From assembly GCA_039028635.1 (NCBI GenBank), contig JBCCHV010000001.1, forward strand, positions 228,923 to 292,922: DNA of 64,000 nucleotides, written 5' to 3'. Positions 1-8,434 of this stretch are shown one piece after another (position 1 is the stretch's first letter; the number at the start of each line of letters is the position of its first letter). Source of the DNA: Acidobacteriota bacterium (lineage in GTDB: Bacteria > Acidobacteriota > Thermoanaerobaculia > Multivoradales > JBCCEF01). The notes beneath the pieces are model-generated. The model saw nothing but the letters and a program-made list of their open reading frames with translations. It was not told the origin of the DNA and did not search any database. Position numbers and translations under genes: made by a program.

Positions 1-997
1 GCGCTTCGAGGTCTTGCTGCATCAGTTGACGAAGAGCGTCAGGATCGGCTTCAGAGTCGCCTTCGAGGGACGCCGGGGCGGTCGAGACCAATCCCTCGAT
101 GAGCTGCACCACGGTTCCCGAGAAGGCGAACTTCGAGTCCCGGAGACGACGAATCGAGGAGATCAGATCGGCGGCGTTGGAGGCGTGAAAGAGGGCGGTG
201 AGCCCGTCGTCGTTGCCATCGCTGCCGGCCAGCCGGGCGATGGCCTGTTCGAGAACGGGAATGCGCAAAACCTTGGGGAGTGCGCCCAGGAGCTCCGTCA
301 CCTGCTTGACGACGCTGCCTTCGGAGGACTCGCGAAGATGTCCGTCGAGGGCGTCGGCGAGGCGCTCGGCGAGTTGCTGGACCTCCGGCGGAATCTCGCC
401 TCCCTCGCTCAAGCCCGGCGGCAGGAAGCGGTTGATCAGCTCCATCACCTGGGCGAGGGTGCCTTCGCCGGCTTCTCCCACTGCGCTGCCCAGGTATTGC
501 TCGAGGATGCGATCCCACAAGGAGCGCCGGCGATCGACCGGAGCGTCGAGCTCGCCGGTGACCATCAGGCTCGAGTAGTCGACCGAATCGAAGGCGATGG
601 TGGTCACGCCGCGGTCGCTCAGCTGCTGCGCTAGCTCCTCGGCGCCAGAATCCTCGGGGACGTCCTCCTGCAATTGCTCGAGGAGCGTCAGGAGATCTCC
701 GGTGGCGATCCCCTCGCTGAAGGTGATGACCGCAACGTTGCGCAGATAGAGGGCATTGGCGACCAGCGCCACTCCGACTCCGTCGATGTGCTCTTCGTCG
801 GAGATCAGGGCTTCCTTCGCCACTCCGAGCTTGATCTCGGCGACCGGCGCCACCAAGCCCTGGATGATCGCACTGCACTTCTCGAGGGCACCCTCGCGCG
901 CCGGATGGCCCTCCGGATAGAAGAGGAGCTTGCGCCAAGCGATAGCCAGCTCGCTGACGAACTCCCGCAGTGAGAAGGTCGGCCCCGTAGACTCCAT
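1..997 (-). CDS. Hypothetical protein, C-terminus beyond window edge
   Basis: An open frame starts at an ATG at 997 and reads without a stop through the left edge, so only the first 332 residues are visible. The start reads MESTGPTFSLREF and there is no signal peptide or membrane segment. The protein is acidic and Leu/Glu-rich, with several predicted helices; near residues 20-45 it contains WRKLLFYPEGHP. I recognise no catalytic motif and no family. Antisense frames cover the same DNA, but this one shows the codon pattern expected for a high-GC coding strand (G/C third positions) and runs to the window end. It is divergent from the MerB-like gene. Confidence 0.7.
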   Translation of the reverse strand, partial: MESTGPTFSLREFVSELAIAWRKLLFYPEGHPAREGALEKCSAIIQGLVAPVAEIKLGVAKEALISDEEHIDGVGVALVANALYLRNVAVITFSEGIATGDLLTLLEQLQEDVPEDSGAEELAQQLSDRGVTTIAFDSVDYSSLMVTGELDAPVDRRRSLWDRILEQYLGSAVGEAGEGTLAQVMELINRFLPPGLSEGGEIPPEVQQLAERLADALDGHLRESSEGSVVKQVTELLGALPKVLRIPVLEQAIARLAGSDGNDDGLTALFHASNAADLISSIRRLRDSKFAFSGTVVQLIEGLVSTAPASLEGDSEADPDALRQLMQQDLEA

Positions 998-1187
998 AAT
1001 CTTGCCGACAGTCTACCGTTCCGGCGCCGACGACTGAAGAAGCCTTGCGGCGACTCCGCGATCATGCAAGCGCGCAATCAGCGAGGAATCAGGGGGTCGC
1101 CTTCTCTTCATTTCTCCGCGAATCTCGCAATTGGGGTTCGCTGCGCAGTCGGCCATGCCCTCCGTCCCGCCGTGCTAGCGTCGAGGA

Positions 1188-1862
1188 ATGGCAGTCGAAA
1201 GAGAGGTTCGGCTGGCGGTATATCGCCACTTCACGGACTGCGCAGCGGCGCCGACGGTGGCCGAGACGGCCAGGCGTACCGGCTTGCCGGACAGGCAGGT
1301 GCGCACCGCCTACGGCGCCCTTGCCGAGCAGCGCATCCTGGTGCTCGAAGAGGATGGCGAGACCCTTCGCATGGCGCCGCCCTTCTCGGCGGTGGCGACG
1401 CCGCATGTCGCGACCATCGACGGCAGGAGTTACTTTGCCAACTGCGCTTGGGATGTTTTCGGCGTGGTCGCGGCTCTGGGTGGAGAAGGAGTGGTCGAGT
1501 CGCGCTGCGAGCACTCCGGGACAGCCCTCCGGCTCGAGCTTCGAGGCAACGGCCCCGAGGCCTCACCCTGGCGGTTTCACTCCCTCCTTCCGGCCTCTCA
1601 ATGGTGGCGAGACATCGTCTTCACTTGACAGAACATGGTTTTCTTCCGGTCGGAAGAAGCGCTCCAGAGCTGGTGTCGAGATGCTCGTCAGGCGCGCCGC
1701 CCCTGCCTCGGCCTCCCCACCCTCTGGCGCCTCGCCGAGGCCTGGTACGGCTCTCGGCTACAGCCCGATTGGCGGCGCTTCGAAGCGGCGGAGGTGCGGC
1801 AGCTGTTCGATCGACTCGGGATGGTCGACCCCTTCTGGGATCCTGCTACGAATCACAACTGA
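1188..1862 (+). CDS. MerB-like organomercurial (alkylmercury) lyase, probable selenoprotein with Sec147 encoded by TGA
   Basis: The family breaks the carbon-mercury bond of organomercurials by protonolysis, using two Cys and one Asp (Cys96, Asp99 and Cys159 in plasmid MerB). Here an N-terminal winged-helix-like segment (1-65) precedes NCAWDVFG, giving Cys86 and Asp89 as counterparts of Cys96 and Asp99, and SRCEHSG gives Cys107 for Cys117. The frame then reads DIVFT-TGA-QNMVFFRSEE and continues to a TAA/TGA-free end at 1862. The TGA (1626-1628, codon 147) falls at the Cys159 position: in both proteins a Phe-Phe pair lies at +5/+6. The total of 224 residues fits MerB (about 212). A SECIS-like hairpin follows directly. 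No merA, merR, mer transport gene or sel gene lies in the window. The alternative reading is a pseudogene with a nonsense mutation, but the exact position and hairpin argue against it. Confidence 0.82.
1637..1660 (+). promoter_or_regulatory. Candidate bacterial SECIS hairpin
   Basis: Immediately after the in-frame TGA, bases 1641-1647 (TTCTTCC) pair perfectly with 1652-1658 (GGAAGAA), closing a four-base loop GGTC at 1648-1651; a T-G wobble extends the stem at 1640/1659. The loop begins 19 nt after the TGA. In E. coli fdhF the loop is also GGUC and begins 18 nt after the UGA. Bacterial SECIS elements need a G in the first two loop positions, roughly 16-37 nt after UGA, for SelB binding. The fdhF bulged U three pairs below the loop is not present here. 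Confidence 0.75.
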
Positions 1863-1943
1863 GCGCGTCTTGCAGGGCCGGCGGGCGGCGAGCGGGGGAA
1901 GAGACCGACCCCCGCATTCGCGAGCCCGCGGCGCGCCGCGAGA

Positions 1944-2987
1944 TCAGACCGCCATCGGCCGATGCTTCAGGTCGCCGAATCGAATCAAGCGGTTGGAACC
2001 CGGGTCCCAAAGGGCGAGGTGGGCACAGCGCAAGCTCTCGCGAATGGTCAGGCGCGTGACGTGGCGCAGATCGCGCACCTCGCGAAAGCAAGCCTGGAGG
2101 CGATAGTTGGGAATCCGGCTCGCCAGATGATGCACGTGGTGGAAGCCGATGTTGCCGGTGAACCAGTGGAGGACGGCGGGCAGGTCGTAGAAGGAGCTGC
2201 CTTCGATGCCGGCGGCGTGAAAATTCCACTGCGGGTTCTCTTCCCAGTAGGTGTCCTCGAACTGGTGCTGGATATAGAACAACCACAGCCCCGAGGCGCA
2301 GGAGATCACCGTAATCGGTAGCTGGACGAGCAAGAATGCCTTGAGGCCGATGGTGAACGCCATGACCAGCAGAATGACCGCCAGGCTCAGGTTGGTGCCC
2401 ATCACGCTGCGCCATTCCTTGCGCCAGGCTCGCGGTAGATCGAGGGGCAGCCGATGCTTGAGGATGAACTGGAAGGAGGCACCGATGGTCATCAGGAAGA
2501 AAACGTTGCGATAGAGGCGATAGCCGGCTCGCCGGAGCTTGCTCAAGGCGAGGTACTCCTCGACGGTCAAGGTTCTGATGTCGCCGAACTCGCGTGCATC
2601 GAGGTTACCCGTCGTCGCATGGTGCATGGCGTGGGTGCGACGCCAGTAGCGATACGGGGTGAGGGTCATCACTCCAATGGTGGCTCCGACCAGATGGTTG
2701 AGCCGCTGCGAGCTGAAGAAGGAACCGTGGCCGCAGTCGTGCTGGAAGATGAACAGCCGGGTGATCAAGCCGGCCGCCGGCAGCGCCAGCAGCAGGGTCA
2801 GGCCGTAGTGAAACTGCAGACTCCACCACATCAAGGCCCAGTTGGCGGCGAACAGGGCGCCGGTGGTGAGGAGCTGAAACCAGGCCCGGCGGTCGTCGGC
2901 GCGGCAGTAAGGTGCGAGCAGACGCTGCCAGCGGCGGGCGACACTCTCGGGATTGACAGCCGGTTGGGCTGCGACGCTGGCGGACAT
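1944..2987 (-). CDS. Membrane fatty acid desaturase
   Basis: A 347-residue di-iron acyl-lipid desaturase of the membrane type, which introduces a double bond into a fatty acyl chain at the inner membrane. The three histidine boxes are all present: HDCGH (83-87), HAMHH (119-123) and HHVHH (283-287). Hydrophobic segments near 42-80, 95-112, 160-180 and 200-238 fit four membrane spans, and HQFEDTYW (241-248) is typical of delta-12/omega-3-like members. The start at 2987 has a GAGGAG ribosome site upstream. It is convergent with the MerB-like gene. Regiospecificity cannot be told from sequence; a role in membrane fluidity is likely. Confidence 0.92.
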   Translation of the reverse strand: MSASVAAQPAVNPESVARRWQRLLAPYCRADDRRAWFQLLTTGALFAANWALMWWSLQFHYGLTLLLALPAAGLITRLFIFQHDCGHGSFFSSQRLNHLVGATIGVMTLTPYRYWRRTHAMHHATTGNLDAREFGDIRTLTVEEYLALSKLRRAGYRLYRNVFFLMTIGASFQFILKHRLPLDLPRAWRKEWRSVMGTNLSLAVILLVMAFTIGLKAFLLVQLPITVISCASGLWLFYIQHQFEDTYWEENPQWNFHAAGIEGSSFYDLPAVLHWFTGNIGFHHVHHLASRIPNYRLQACFREVRDLRHVTRLTIRESLRCAHLALWDPGSNRLIRFGDLKHRPMAV

Positions 2988-3105
2988 GGGCGACTCCTCT
3001 TCGTGCGAGTGGTGTGGACTCCGGCGACCCCTGCACGCTACCAGCGCCCAACGTCTGGCAGCGTCAGATTTCTGTCATGTTCGGGCACACCAGGAGCCCC
3101 AGCCT

Positions 3106-3630
3106 TTACTCGACGCGGCGCTCGATCTGCTCTGAGAGCATGGTGGCGGCTTTGCCGTGGTACTGAACGAACACCACCGGGGATCCAGGATAGTCGTCGG
3201 CGAAGAAGAAGCTGCCGCGCGAACCGTCCCCATGGTCGACCTCATAGAGCCAACCATCCAGCTCTCCAAGGGGGGTCTCTCGGCGCTGACGCCGGCGCTC
3301 GGCGCGATCCGCTGGAAAGCGAGCGTGGTCCCGCAGCTCCGTCCACGAGGCCTTGTGCTCGGCGACCTCGGGCAGGTAATTCCCATCGGGGTCCGTCTGC
3401 TGCGCGCTCAGGGTCACCTGCTCGCTGTCGGCGGCGATCACCTCGGTTCGCGTCAGGATGGTCTGGCCGCTGGCCTCGACACGGCTCACCACCACCAAGC
3501 CCGGCACCCAGGCCTCGCGGATCTGCTCGGCGGTGTAAGGGGTCGGTAGGGTTTCGGAAGCCAGCATCGGAGCAGCGGCCAGCAGAAGAAGGGCGACGAA
3601 AGTCAGCCTCGCCGTGGTGAATTGCTTCAT
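3106..3630 (-). CDS. Secreted protein of unknown function
   Basis: A 174-residue protein with a clear signal peptide (MKQFTTARLTFVALLLLAAA, cleavage near ASE). The chosen ATG at 3630 has GGAAAG 4-5 bases upstream; an ATG eight codons earlier lacks one. The mature part is beta-rich and polar, with WVPGLVVVSRVE, a charged stretch of RRRQRRE, and FFFADDYPGSPVVF near the C-terminus. It has no cysteines and no catalytic motif I recognise. It probably acts in the periplasm. It sits alone between the desaturase and the kinase, in the opposite orientation to the latter. Confidence 0.75.
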   Translation of the reverse strand: MKQFTTARLTFVALLLLAAAPMLASETLPTPYTAEQIREAWVPGLVVVSRVEASGQTILTRTEVIAADSEQVTLSAQQTDPDGNYLPEVAEHKASWTELRDHARFPADRAERRRQRRETPLGELDGWLYEVDHGDGSRGSFFFADDYPGSPVVFVQYHGKAATMLSEQIERRVE

Positions 3631-3955
3631 TCGCTTTCCTTTCGATCGCCTCATCGCCGAGGCCGTTGGTCGTACGTCTTGCGAGGGGCGCCCCTCGCCG
3701 GGCGAGCCGGCCTCCTAGATACGCAGCGCCGAGGTCCGGGTTCGCCGATCAGGATACCTGCCAGGAATGCTCCGTCGCAGCTTTGGACGGAGCCGAAGGT
3801 AGGAGTCGCCGACCGGCGGCTGTGCCGTAAATCGGCCTCGGCGTTCCAATTCAGTACACCGCATCCGCCCTTCCGACCCTCAGCGCCGCTGCCTGCACCT
3901 GGCATGTCTGTTGCTGCCTCGAAGGGAGGAGGGGAAACGACGCGCTCTCAATCCG
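3631..3955. other. Intergenic region with two hairpins
   Basis: No gene seen in this divergent region. A perfect 18-bp palindrome, GCGAGGGGCGCCCCTCGC, lies at 3681-3698. A hairpin with 8-bp arms GCTCCGTC/GACGGAGC and a 9-base loop lies at 3769-3793. Either could be an operator or transcript structure; neither has a T-tract. A strong GGGAGGAGGGG stretch at 3924-3934 lies about 22 bases before the kinase ATG and is too far to serve as its usual ribosome site. Confidence 0.6.
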
Positions 3956-5821
3956 ATGAAGACTCCTCACAGCACGCCCCGCCTCGATCTCGATTCCCGC
4001 GAGGATCCTGCGGCCAACCTGCTGCCGCGGCTGCGCTGTGTCGTCGAGAACCTCCAGGCGGGCATCCTGGTCGAGACCGAGGCCCGCGAGATCGAGTGCG
4101 TCAACCAGGCCTTTCTCGACCTCTTCCACATCCCCCTCACCGCCGAGGAGCTCGTCGGCCTCGACTGCCGTCAGGCAGCCCAGGGACTCGATGGCCTGCT
4201 CGCCGATCCGGTGGCCTTCGGGGCGCGGATCGACGAGCTCCTCGCCGCCCGCGAGCTGGTCTCCGAGGAGGAGATCGAGCTCACCGATGGTCGCACCCTG
4301 GTGCGCGACTACATTCCCCTGGCCGAGGGAGATCGTTCCCTCGGCAACCTCTGGGTTTATCGGGACATCACCGATCGGGTACGAGCGACCCAAGCCAAGA
4401 GCCAATTCCTCGCCGCCATCAGCCACGAGCTGCGAACGCCCTTGACCAGCATCATGGCGGCTGCCGAGATGCTGTCGCAACGTCGTCTCGACGACGACGG
4501 CGCGGAGCTCTTGGTGGCCCTGCGAAGGAACGCCGAGAGCCTGCTGTCCCAGATCGACGACCTCCTCGACCTTCCTCTGCTCGAGGCGGAGCCGGGAGAG
4601 GCCGAGACCGTCGGCTTCGAATGGCGGCCGTTGATCGCCACCGTCGAAGCCCGCCACGAGCCGACCGCCACCCTCGCGGGCCTCACCTTGACAACGTTCG
4701 TGGATCCTCGGCTGGCCGGCGTTTGGCTGGGCGCCGAGAACGACCTGTCGCGGGTGCTCTCGAATCTGGTCGACAACGCCGTCAAATTCACCGATCGGGG
4801 CGGCGTCGAGATCTCCGTGGCGCTGACCGAGGAGCCGGACAGACGGGGTCGCGAGGTCGTCGAGCTGCGGGTCGAGGACTCCGGGATCGGCATCGCCGCC
4901 GACGATCTGCCACAGATTTTCGAACCGCTCGATCAGCTCACCCCGGAGCCCTCTCGCAGGCGGCGCGGAATCGGCCTCGGGCTGCACGTCACTCGCCTGC
5001 TGGTGGCTCGCCTCGAGGGCGCCATCGAGGTCGACAGCGAAACCGGTCGCGGTACCTCCGTGCGCGTCCGGGTGCCCTGCCATCGGGGTTCCTGGGCGGG
5101 TCACAAAGGTGAGGCCCCCAGCCTCGTCGGCACCAAACTCTTGCTGGTCGAGGACAACCGCGACGGCCGGCTTCTGTGCCAACGCATCCTGGAGCAAGGC
5201 GGTGCCCACGTCACCTGCACCGGCTCCGGCCGCGAGGCCCTCGCCCTGCTGCAGCGCAAGACCTTCGATGGTGTCTTGATGGACGTCGAGCTGCCCGGCC
5301 TCGACGGCATCGAGACCACTCGCCGGTTGCGGCACCGGGAAAGCCAGGAAGGGCTTCCCGCAACGCCGGTCATCGCCCTCACCGCCCACGCCGTGGACGG
5401 CTACCGTGAACGCTGCCTCGCCGCCGGCATGAACACCTACCTCACCAAACCCTTTCGCCGGCTCGGGTTGCTGCGAGCCGTTTCCGAGAGCCTGCCCGGC
5501 GGCCGCCTCGATCGGGCTCCGATCCGGGTGCGGATCGATCCCGACATCGCCGACCTGGTGCCAGCCTTCCTCAACGCGCGCCGCCGTCAGCTCACCGCCA
5601 TGCGTGCCGACCTGGAGGCGAATCGGCTGCCGGCGGTAGCCGACGCCGCCCACCAGATCAAGGGCGTCGGAGCTTCCTATGGTTTCGCCGGCCTCTCCCG
5701 CCTCGCGGCCCGCCTGGAGATTGCCTGCAGCCTGGGAGACCGTCGCGAGGCCATCGGGCTGGTCGAGCGGATGCTCGCCGATTTGATGCGAACCCAGGTC
5801 CAATCCGACGACGGCTCCTGA
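3956..5821 (+). CDS. Hybrid sensor histidine kinase (PAS-HisKA-HATPase-REC-HPt)
   Basis: A soluble hybrid kinase of 621 residues. From this ATG the order is a PAS-like sensor (about 25-140), HisKA with the phospho-accepting His in SHELRTPL (His157), HATPase with LVDNAVKF and the G boxes EDSGIGI and RRGIGLGLH, a receiver domain with LLVEDN, phospho-acceptor Asp443 in LMDVELPG and Lys498, and a C-terminal HPt domain with His566 in HQIKGVG. All phosphorelay residues are present, so it can carry a His-Asp-His relay; the final regulator is not nearby. There is no transmembrane segment, so the signal is probably cytoplasmic. An in-frame TTG start at 3911 is possible. Confidence 0.9.
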   Translation: MKTPHSTPRLDLDSREDPAANLLPRLRCVVENLQAGILVETEAREIECVNQAFLDLFHIPLTAEELVGLDCRQAAQGLDGLLADPVAFGARIDELLAARELVSEEEIELTDGRTLVRDYIPLAEGDRSLGNLWVYRDITDRVRATQAKSQFLAAISHELRTPLTSIMAAAEMLSQRRLDDDGAELLVALRRNAESLLSQIDDLLDLPLLEAEPGEAETVGFEWRPLIATVEARHEPTATLAGLTLTTFVDPRLAGVWLGAENDLSRVLSNLVDNAVKFTDRGGVEISVALTEEPDRRGREVVELRVEDSGIGIAADDLPQIFEPLDQLTPEPSRRRRGIGLGLHVTRLLVARLEGAIEVDSETGRGTSVRVRVPCHRGSWAGHKGEAPSLVGTKLLLVEDNRDGRLLCQRILEQGGAHVTCTGSGREALALLQRKTFDGVLMDVELPGLDGIETTRRLRHRESQEGLPATPVIALTAHAVDGYRERCLAAGMNTYLTKPFRRLGLLRAVSESLPGGRLDRAPIRVRIDPDIADLVPAFLNARRRQLTAMRADLEANRLPAVADAAHQIKGVGASYGFAGLSRLAARLEIACSLGDRREAIGLVERMLADLMRTQVQSDDGS

Positions 5822-5863
5822 GCGGCGGTCGTAAACTCGCTCTCGAACCGACCTCGCGAAGCC

Positions 5864-6556
5864 ATGAGTAATCCAAACGACTCGCTGTTGCCCTATTACG
5901 AGCGGCGCGCGCCAGAGTACGAGGCGATCTATCGCAAGCCCGAGCGGCAAGACGACCTCGCCAAGCTCGCGGCCCGCCTGCCGGCCCGCTTCACTGGCCG
6001 CCGGGTTCTCGAGATCGCGGCCGGCACCGGCTACTGGACGCGACGGTTGGAAGAATCGGCCCGCCTCCTGGTCGCGGTCGACGCCGCCTTCGAGCCGCTG
6101 ATCTTGGCCCGCCGGCGCATGCACAACCCGGCCTTGCGTGGGGACGCCTTCGACCTCCCGCTGGCGACCGCGTCCTTCGACGCCGCCTTCGCGGGATTCT
6201 GGTGGTCCCATCTCGAATTACGCCAGCGGTCGACCTTCTTGGCGGGCCTCCATCGCGTACTCGAGCCCGCCGCGCGGGTCGTGCTGCTCGACAACCGCTA
6301 CGTCGCCGGTAGCAGCACTGCGATCAGCGACACCGATGCGGCGGGCAACACCTACCAGCGCCGCCGACTCGCCGACGGCAGCCACCATCGCGTGCTGAAG
6401 AACTTTCCGGACGGTGACGAGCTCTGTGCGCTGGTTCGCGCGTGCGACGGCCGCAGGCCGCGCTTCGAGGAGCTGGACTACTACTGGCTCCTCGAGTACG
6501 AGCTGGCCGCCGCTCGAGGGCCTTCACCGGAGGACCGTCTCCCCGGCCTCCGGTGA
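5864..6556 (+). CDS. Class I SAM-dependent methyltransferase
   Basis: A 230-residue Rossmann-fold methyltransferase. The SAM-binding motif I is VLEIAAGTGYW (48-58); motif II contains VAVDAAFEPL with the acidic ribose-binding residue, followed by GDAFDLPLATASFDAAFAGF, typical of the UbiE/Methyltransf_11 group. The N-terminal LLPYYERRAPEYE is also common in this group. The substrate is unknown. It follows the kinase by 42 bases in the same direction and may be co-transcribed. The C-terminus ends a dozen bases before the convergent CopC/DJ-1 gene. Confidence 0.85.
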   Translation: MSNPNDSLLPYYERRAPEYEAIYRKPERQDDLAKLAARLPARFTGRRVLEIAAGTGYWTRRLEESARLLVAVDAAFEPLILARRRMHNPALRGDAFDLPLATASFDAAFAGFWWSHLELRQRSTFLAGLHRVLEPAARVVLLDNRYVAGSSTAISDTDAAGNTYQRRRLADGSHHRVLKNFPDGDELCALVRACDGRRPRFEELDYYWLLEYELAAARGPSPEDRLPGLR

Positions 6557-6567
6557 ACCATCCAGGG

Positions 6568-7725
6568 TCATGGACCTCCGGGGGCGTCGCCCCGAACCTC
6601 CTCCCGAAGCGCCGCCTTGAGAGCCGGAACGCTCGGCGTCGCCAGGTCGAGGTTGCTGGTGAAGGGATCGCGGCTCGGATCTTCGTTCCAGTCGTACTCG
6701 GCCATCGCCGCCACCATGCGGGCCCCTTCGATGCCGAAGAAACGCGCCATCAGGGCCAGGCTCATGTCGATTCCGGCCGACACCCCGGAAGACGTCATGA
6801 CGCGTCCGGACTCGACCCAGCGGGCCTCCTCGATCCACTCCGTGTCGCCACCGTAACCCTTGATATAGCTGAAGAAGGCCTTGTTGGCGGTGGCCCGCTG
6901 TCCGTCGAGGAGCCCGGCTTTGGCAAGGATCGCGGCGCCGGTGCAAACGGACGCCATCACCTGGACCTCGGGCGCCCGCGCAGCGACGAACTCGATCAGC
7001 TTGCGGTTGTCGACCTCGCGCAGGGTTCCGATGCCCCCGGGCACCATCAGCACATCGAGCGGCGGAGCGGACTCGAAGGAGTACGGCACGTCGAGACGCG
7101 GCGCGAGGTCGGCGGGGTAGGACACCGTGCGGACCACCACCGGGCCGGCGGTTTCGGCGATCAGGTGGACCCGAATCAGATCCGGTCCAGCATTCATCCA
7201 CATCTCGAGGGGGCCGAAGAGATCGAGCGGCTCGACGCCGTCGAAGACCAGGACGCCGATGTCGAGCGGGGCTTCGTAGTCACCGATCGCGGCGCTGTCC
7301 TTCTGGCGGGCGATGTGAAAGCTCGAACGGCTTCGCCCTTCGGAACCCGGCTGCGACCACGACAGGACGTACTCACCATCCGGCATCGTGCCGGAGACGA
7401 AGGCCATCAGACCGTTGTCCTCCATGGCGTGCAGGCCGCGCAGAGGGAGATCGCCCGCCGGGCCGGTCAGCCTGAGGTCGAGGCGGGCCGGATCGTGAGC
7501 TTCCGAGAGCCACAGGCGAACGCTGCGCAGGGGTTGGTCGAGAACTGCCCCGTCCGCCGGCTCGGTGCGGACTTTCGATTGGTCGGCGACCTCTTCCGGC
7601 GCCGCCTTGCGGCCCATCGGATCATCGCCGGGATCGCTGAAATCGTCTGCTCGTACTGCGCCGAGGGGGGTGACCGCCAGCACGGCCACCAACCCCCAGA
7701 GAACCCTTTGCTGGAGCTTTTTCAT
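6568..7725 (-). CDS. Exported CopC-like / DJ-1-PfpI fusion protein
   Basis: A 385-residue protein with a signal peptide (MKKLQQRVLWGLVAVLAV, cleavage after VRA). The first mature domain (about 50-140) resembles the CopC/YcnJ beta-sandwich: VRTEPADGAVLDQPLRSV, then GEYVLSWSQ. It lacks the N-terminal His of classical CopC copper sites. The second domain (155-375) is DJ-1/PfpI (glutamine amidotransferase-like), with the nucleophile elbow VCTGAAILAKAG (Cys261) and a preceding MVPGGIGT, as in isonitrile-hydratase and AraC-linked members. The combination plus export suggests a periplasmic enzyme. The start at 7725 was chosen because AAGGTGAG lies 6 bases upstream. Function unknown. Confidence 0.8.
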   Translation of the reverse strand: MKKLQQRVLWGLVAVLAVTPLGAVRADDFSDPGDDPMGRKAAPEEVADQSKVRTEPADGAVLDQPLRSVRLWLSEAHDPARLDLRLTGPAGDLPLRGLHAMEDNGLMAFVSGTMPDGEYVLSWSQPGSEGRSRSSFHIARQKDSAAIGDYEAPLDIGVLVFDGVEPLDLFGPLEMWMNAGPDLIRVHLIAETAGPVVVRTVSYPADLAPRLDVPYSFESAPPLDVLMVPGGIGTLREVDNRKLIEFVAARAPEVQVMASVCTGAAILAKAGLLDGQRATANKAFFSYIKGYGGDTEWIEEARWVESGRVMTSSGVSAGIDMSLALMARFFGIEGARMVAAMAEYDWNEDPSRDPFTSNLDLATPSVPALKAALREEVRGDAPGGP

Positions 7726-7834
7726 CGTCATCTCACCTTGGAAACCGGAATCCACCATCGCGGACGAGCGTCGACCGGCTGGACGCCCCTCGTCCGAACG
7801 TCGCCTTTGCGAGCCTGGAGGCTCGGGAATTCGT

Positions 7835-8218
7835 CTAGGCTGAGGAGGTGAGGGGAGCCGGCGGGCCGCGCGCAGGGAGGGTTCCGGATCGCCGGTCGGA
7901 GCGATCGACGGGCGTGGGCAGAGCCACCCTCTGAAGGGAGACGAGGGCCGGCCCCGGAGCGTTCGAAGAAGGCTCGAAGGCGGCGTTGAAGGTGGCGCCG
8001 AGAGGACAGTGGTTCTCCTGCGATGAATCCTCGCCCTGCGCCGGAGCAGCAGGGTCCATCGGCATCAGCCCAGCGGCGTGGGCCGGACAGATCTTGACCG
8101 GTAGGCCTTCCGAGAGGGAGGCCGGCATGAAGCCGATCGGCACCAAGGCGCGCAAGGTCAGCCCGAGTAGTGCGACTCCCAGGAGGGCGAGGCGCGAGGG
8201 CTGATGCAGTGGCTTCAT
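7835..8218 (-). CDS. Small exported Cys/His protein, DUF2946-like
   Basis: A 127-residue protein starting MKPLHQPSRLALLGVALLG with one hydrophobic export segment. It carries ALVPIGFMPA followed by two Cys clusters, KICPAH and ENHCPLGA, the arrangement seen in DUF2946-type proteins that often sit beside copper or heavy-metal genes. Family assignment is by pattern only. A longer form with ten extra residues is possible. It is upstream of, and in the same direction as, the CopC/DJ-1 gene, which supports a link to metal handling, but this is inference. Confidence 0.6.
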   Translation of the reverse strand: MKPLHQPSRLALLGVALLGLTLRALVPIGFMPASLSEGLPVKICPAHAAGLMPMDPAAPAQGEDSSQENHCPLGATFNAAFEPSSNAPGPALVSLQRVALPTPVDRSDRRSGTLPARGPPAPLTSSA

Positions 8219-8434
8219 TTTGGCGGATGGATCTTCAGGTCTTACCAAACCTGGGGAGACCGTAGCACGCCGCGCCAGGATCTGGGGCCGCCTCGAAGAG
8301 CGCTGTCGGAGGGAACCGTCGTCGTCGACGGGGTCAAGAAAAAGGGCGGCCCCGCGACGCGAGGAGCGCCGCAGGCAGCCGGCGATCCCCGCGGGGGCCA
8401 GGGCGGTCGCGGGAACCGCCGGATCGGTCCGAGA

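Noticed and set aside
1635..1862. Reading the second half of the MerB-like gene as a separate small protein starting at the ATG at 1635.
   Set aside because: It would lack Cys86 and Asp89 and has no ribosome site; it is in frame with the first half and forms one domain with it.
3851..6211. A very long open frame antisense to the hybrid histidine kinase (also others, for example 9225-11594 and 19196-21370 on the minus strand).
   Set aside because: Long antisense frames are normal in high-GC DNA where third positions are G or C. They lack recognisable domains, while the sense frames contain full families.
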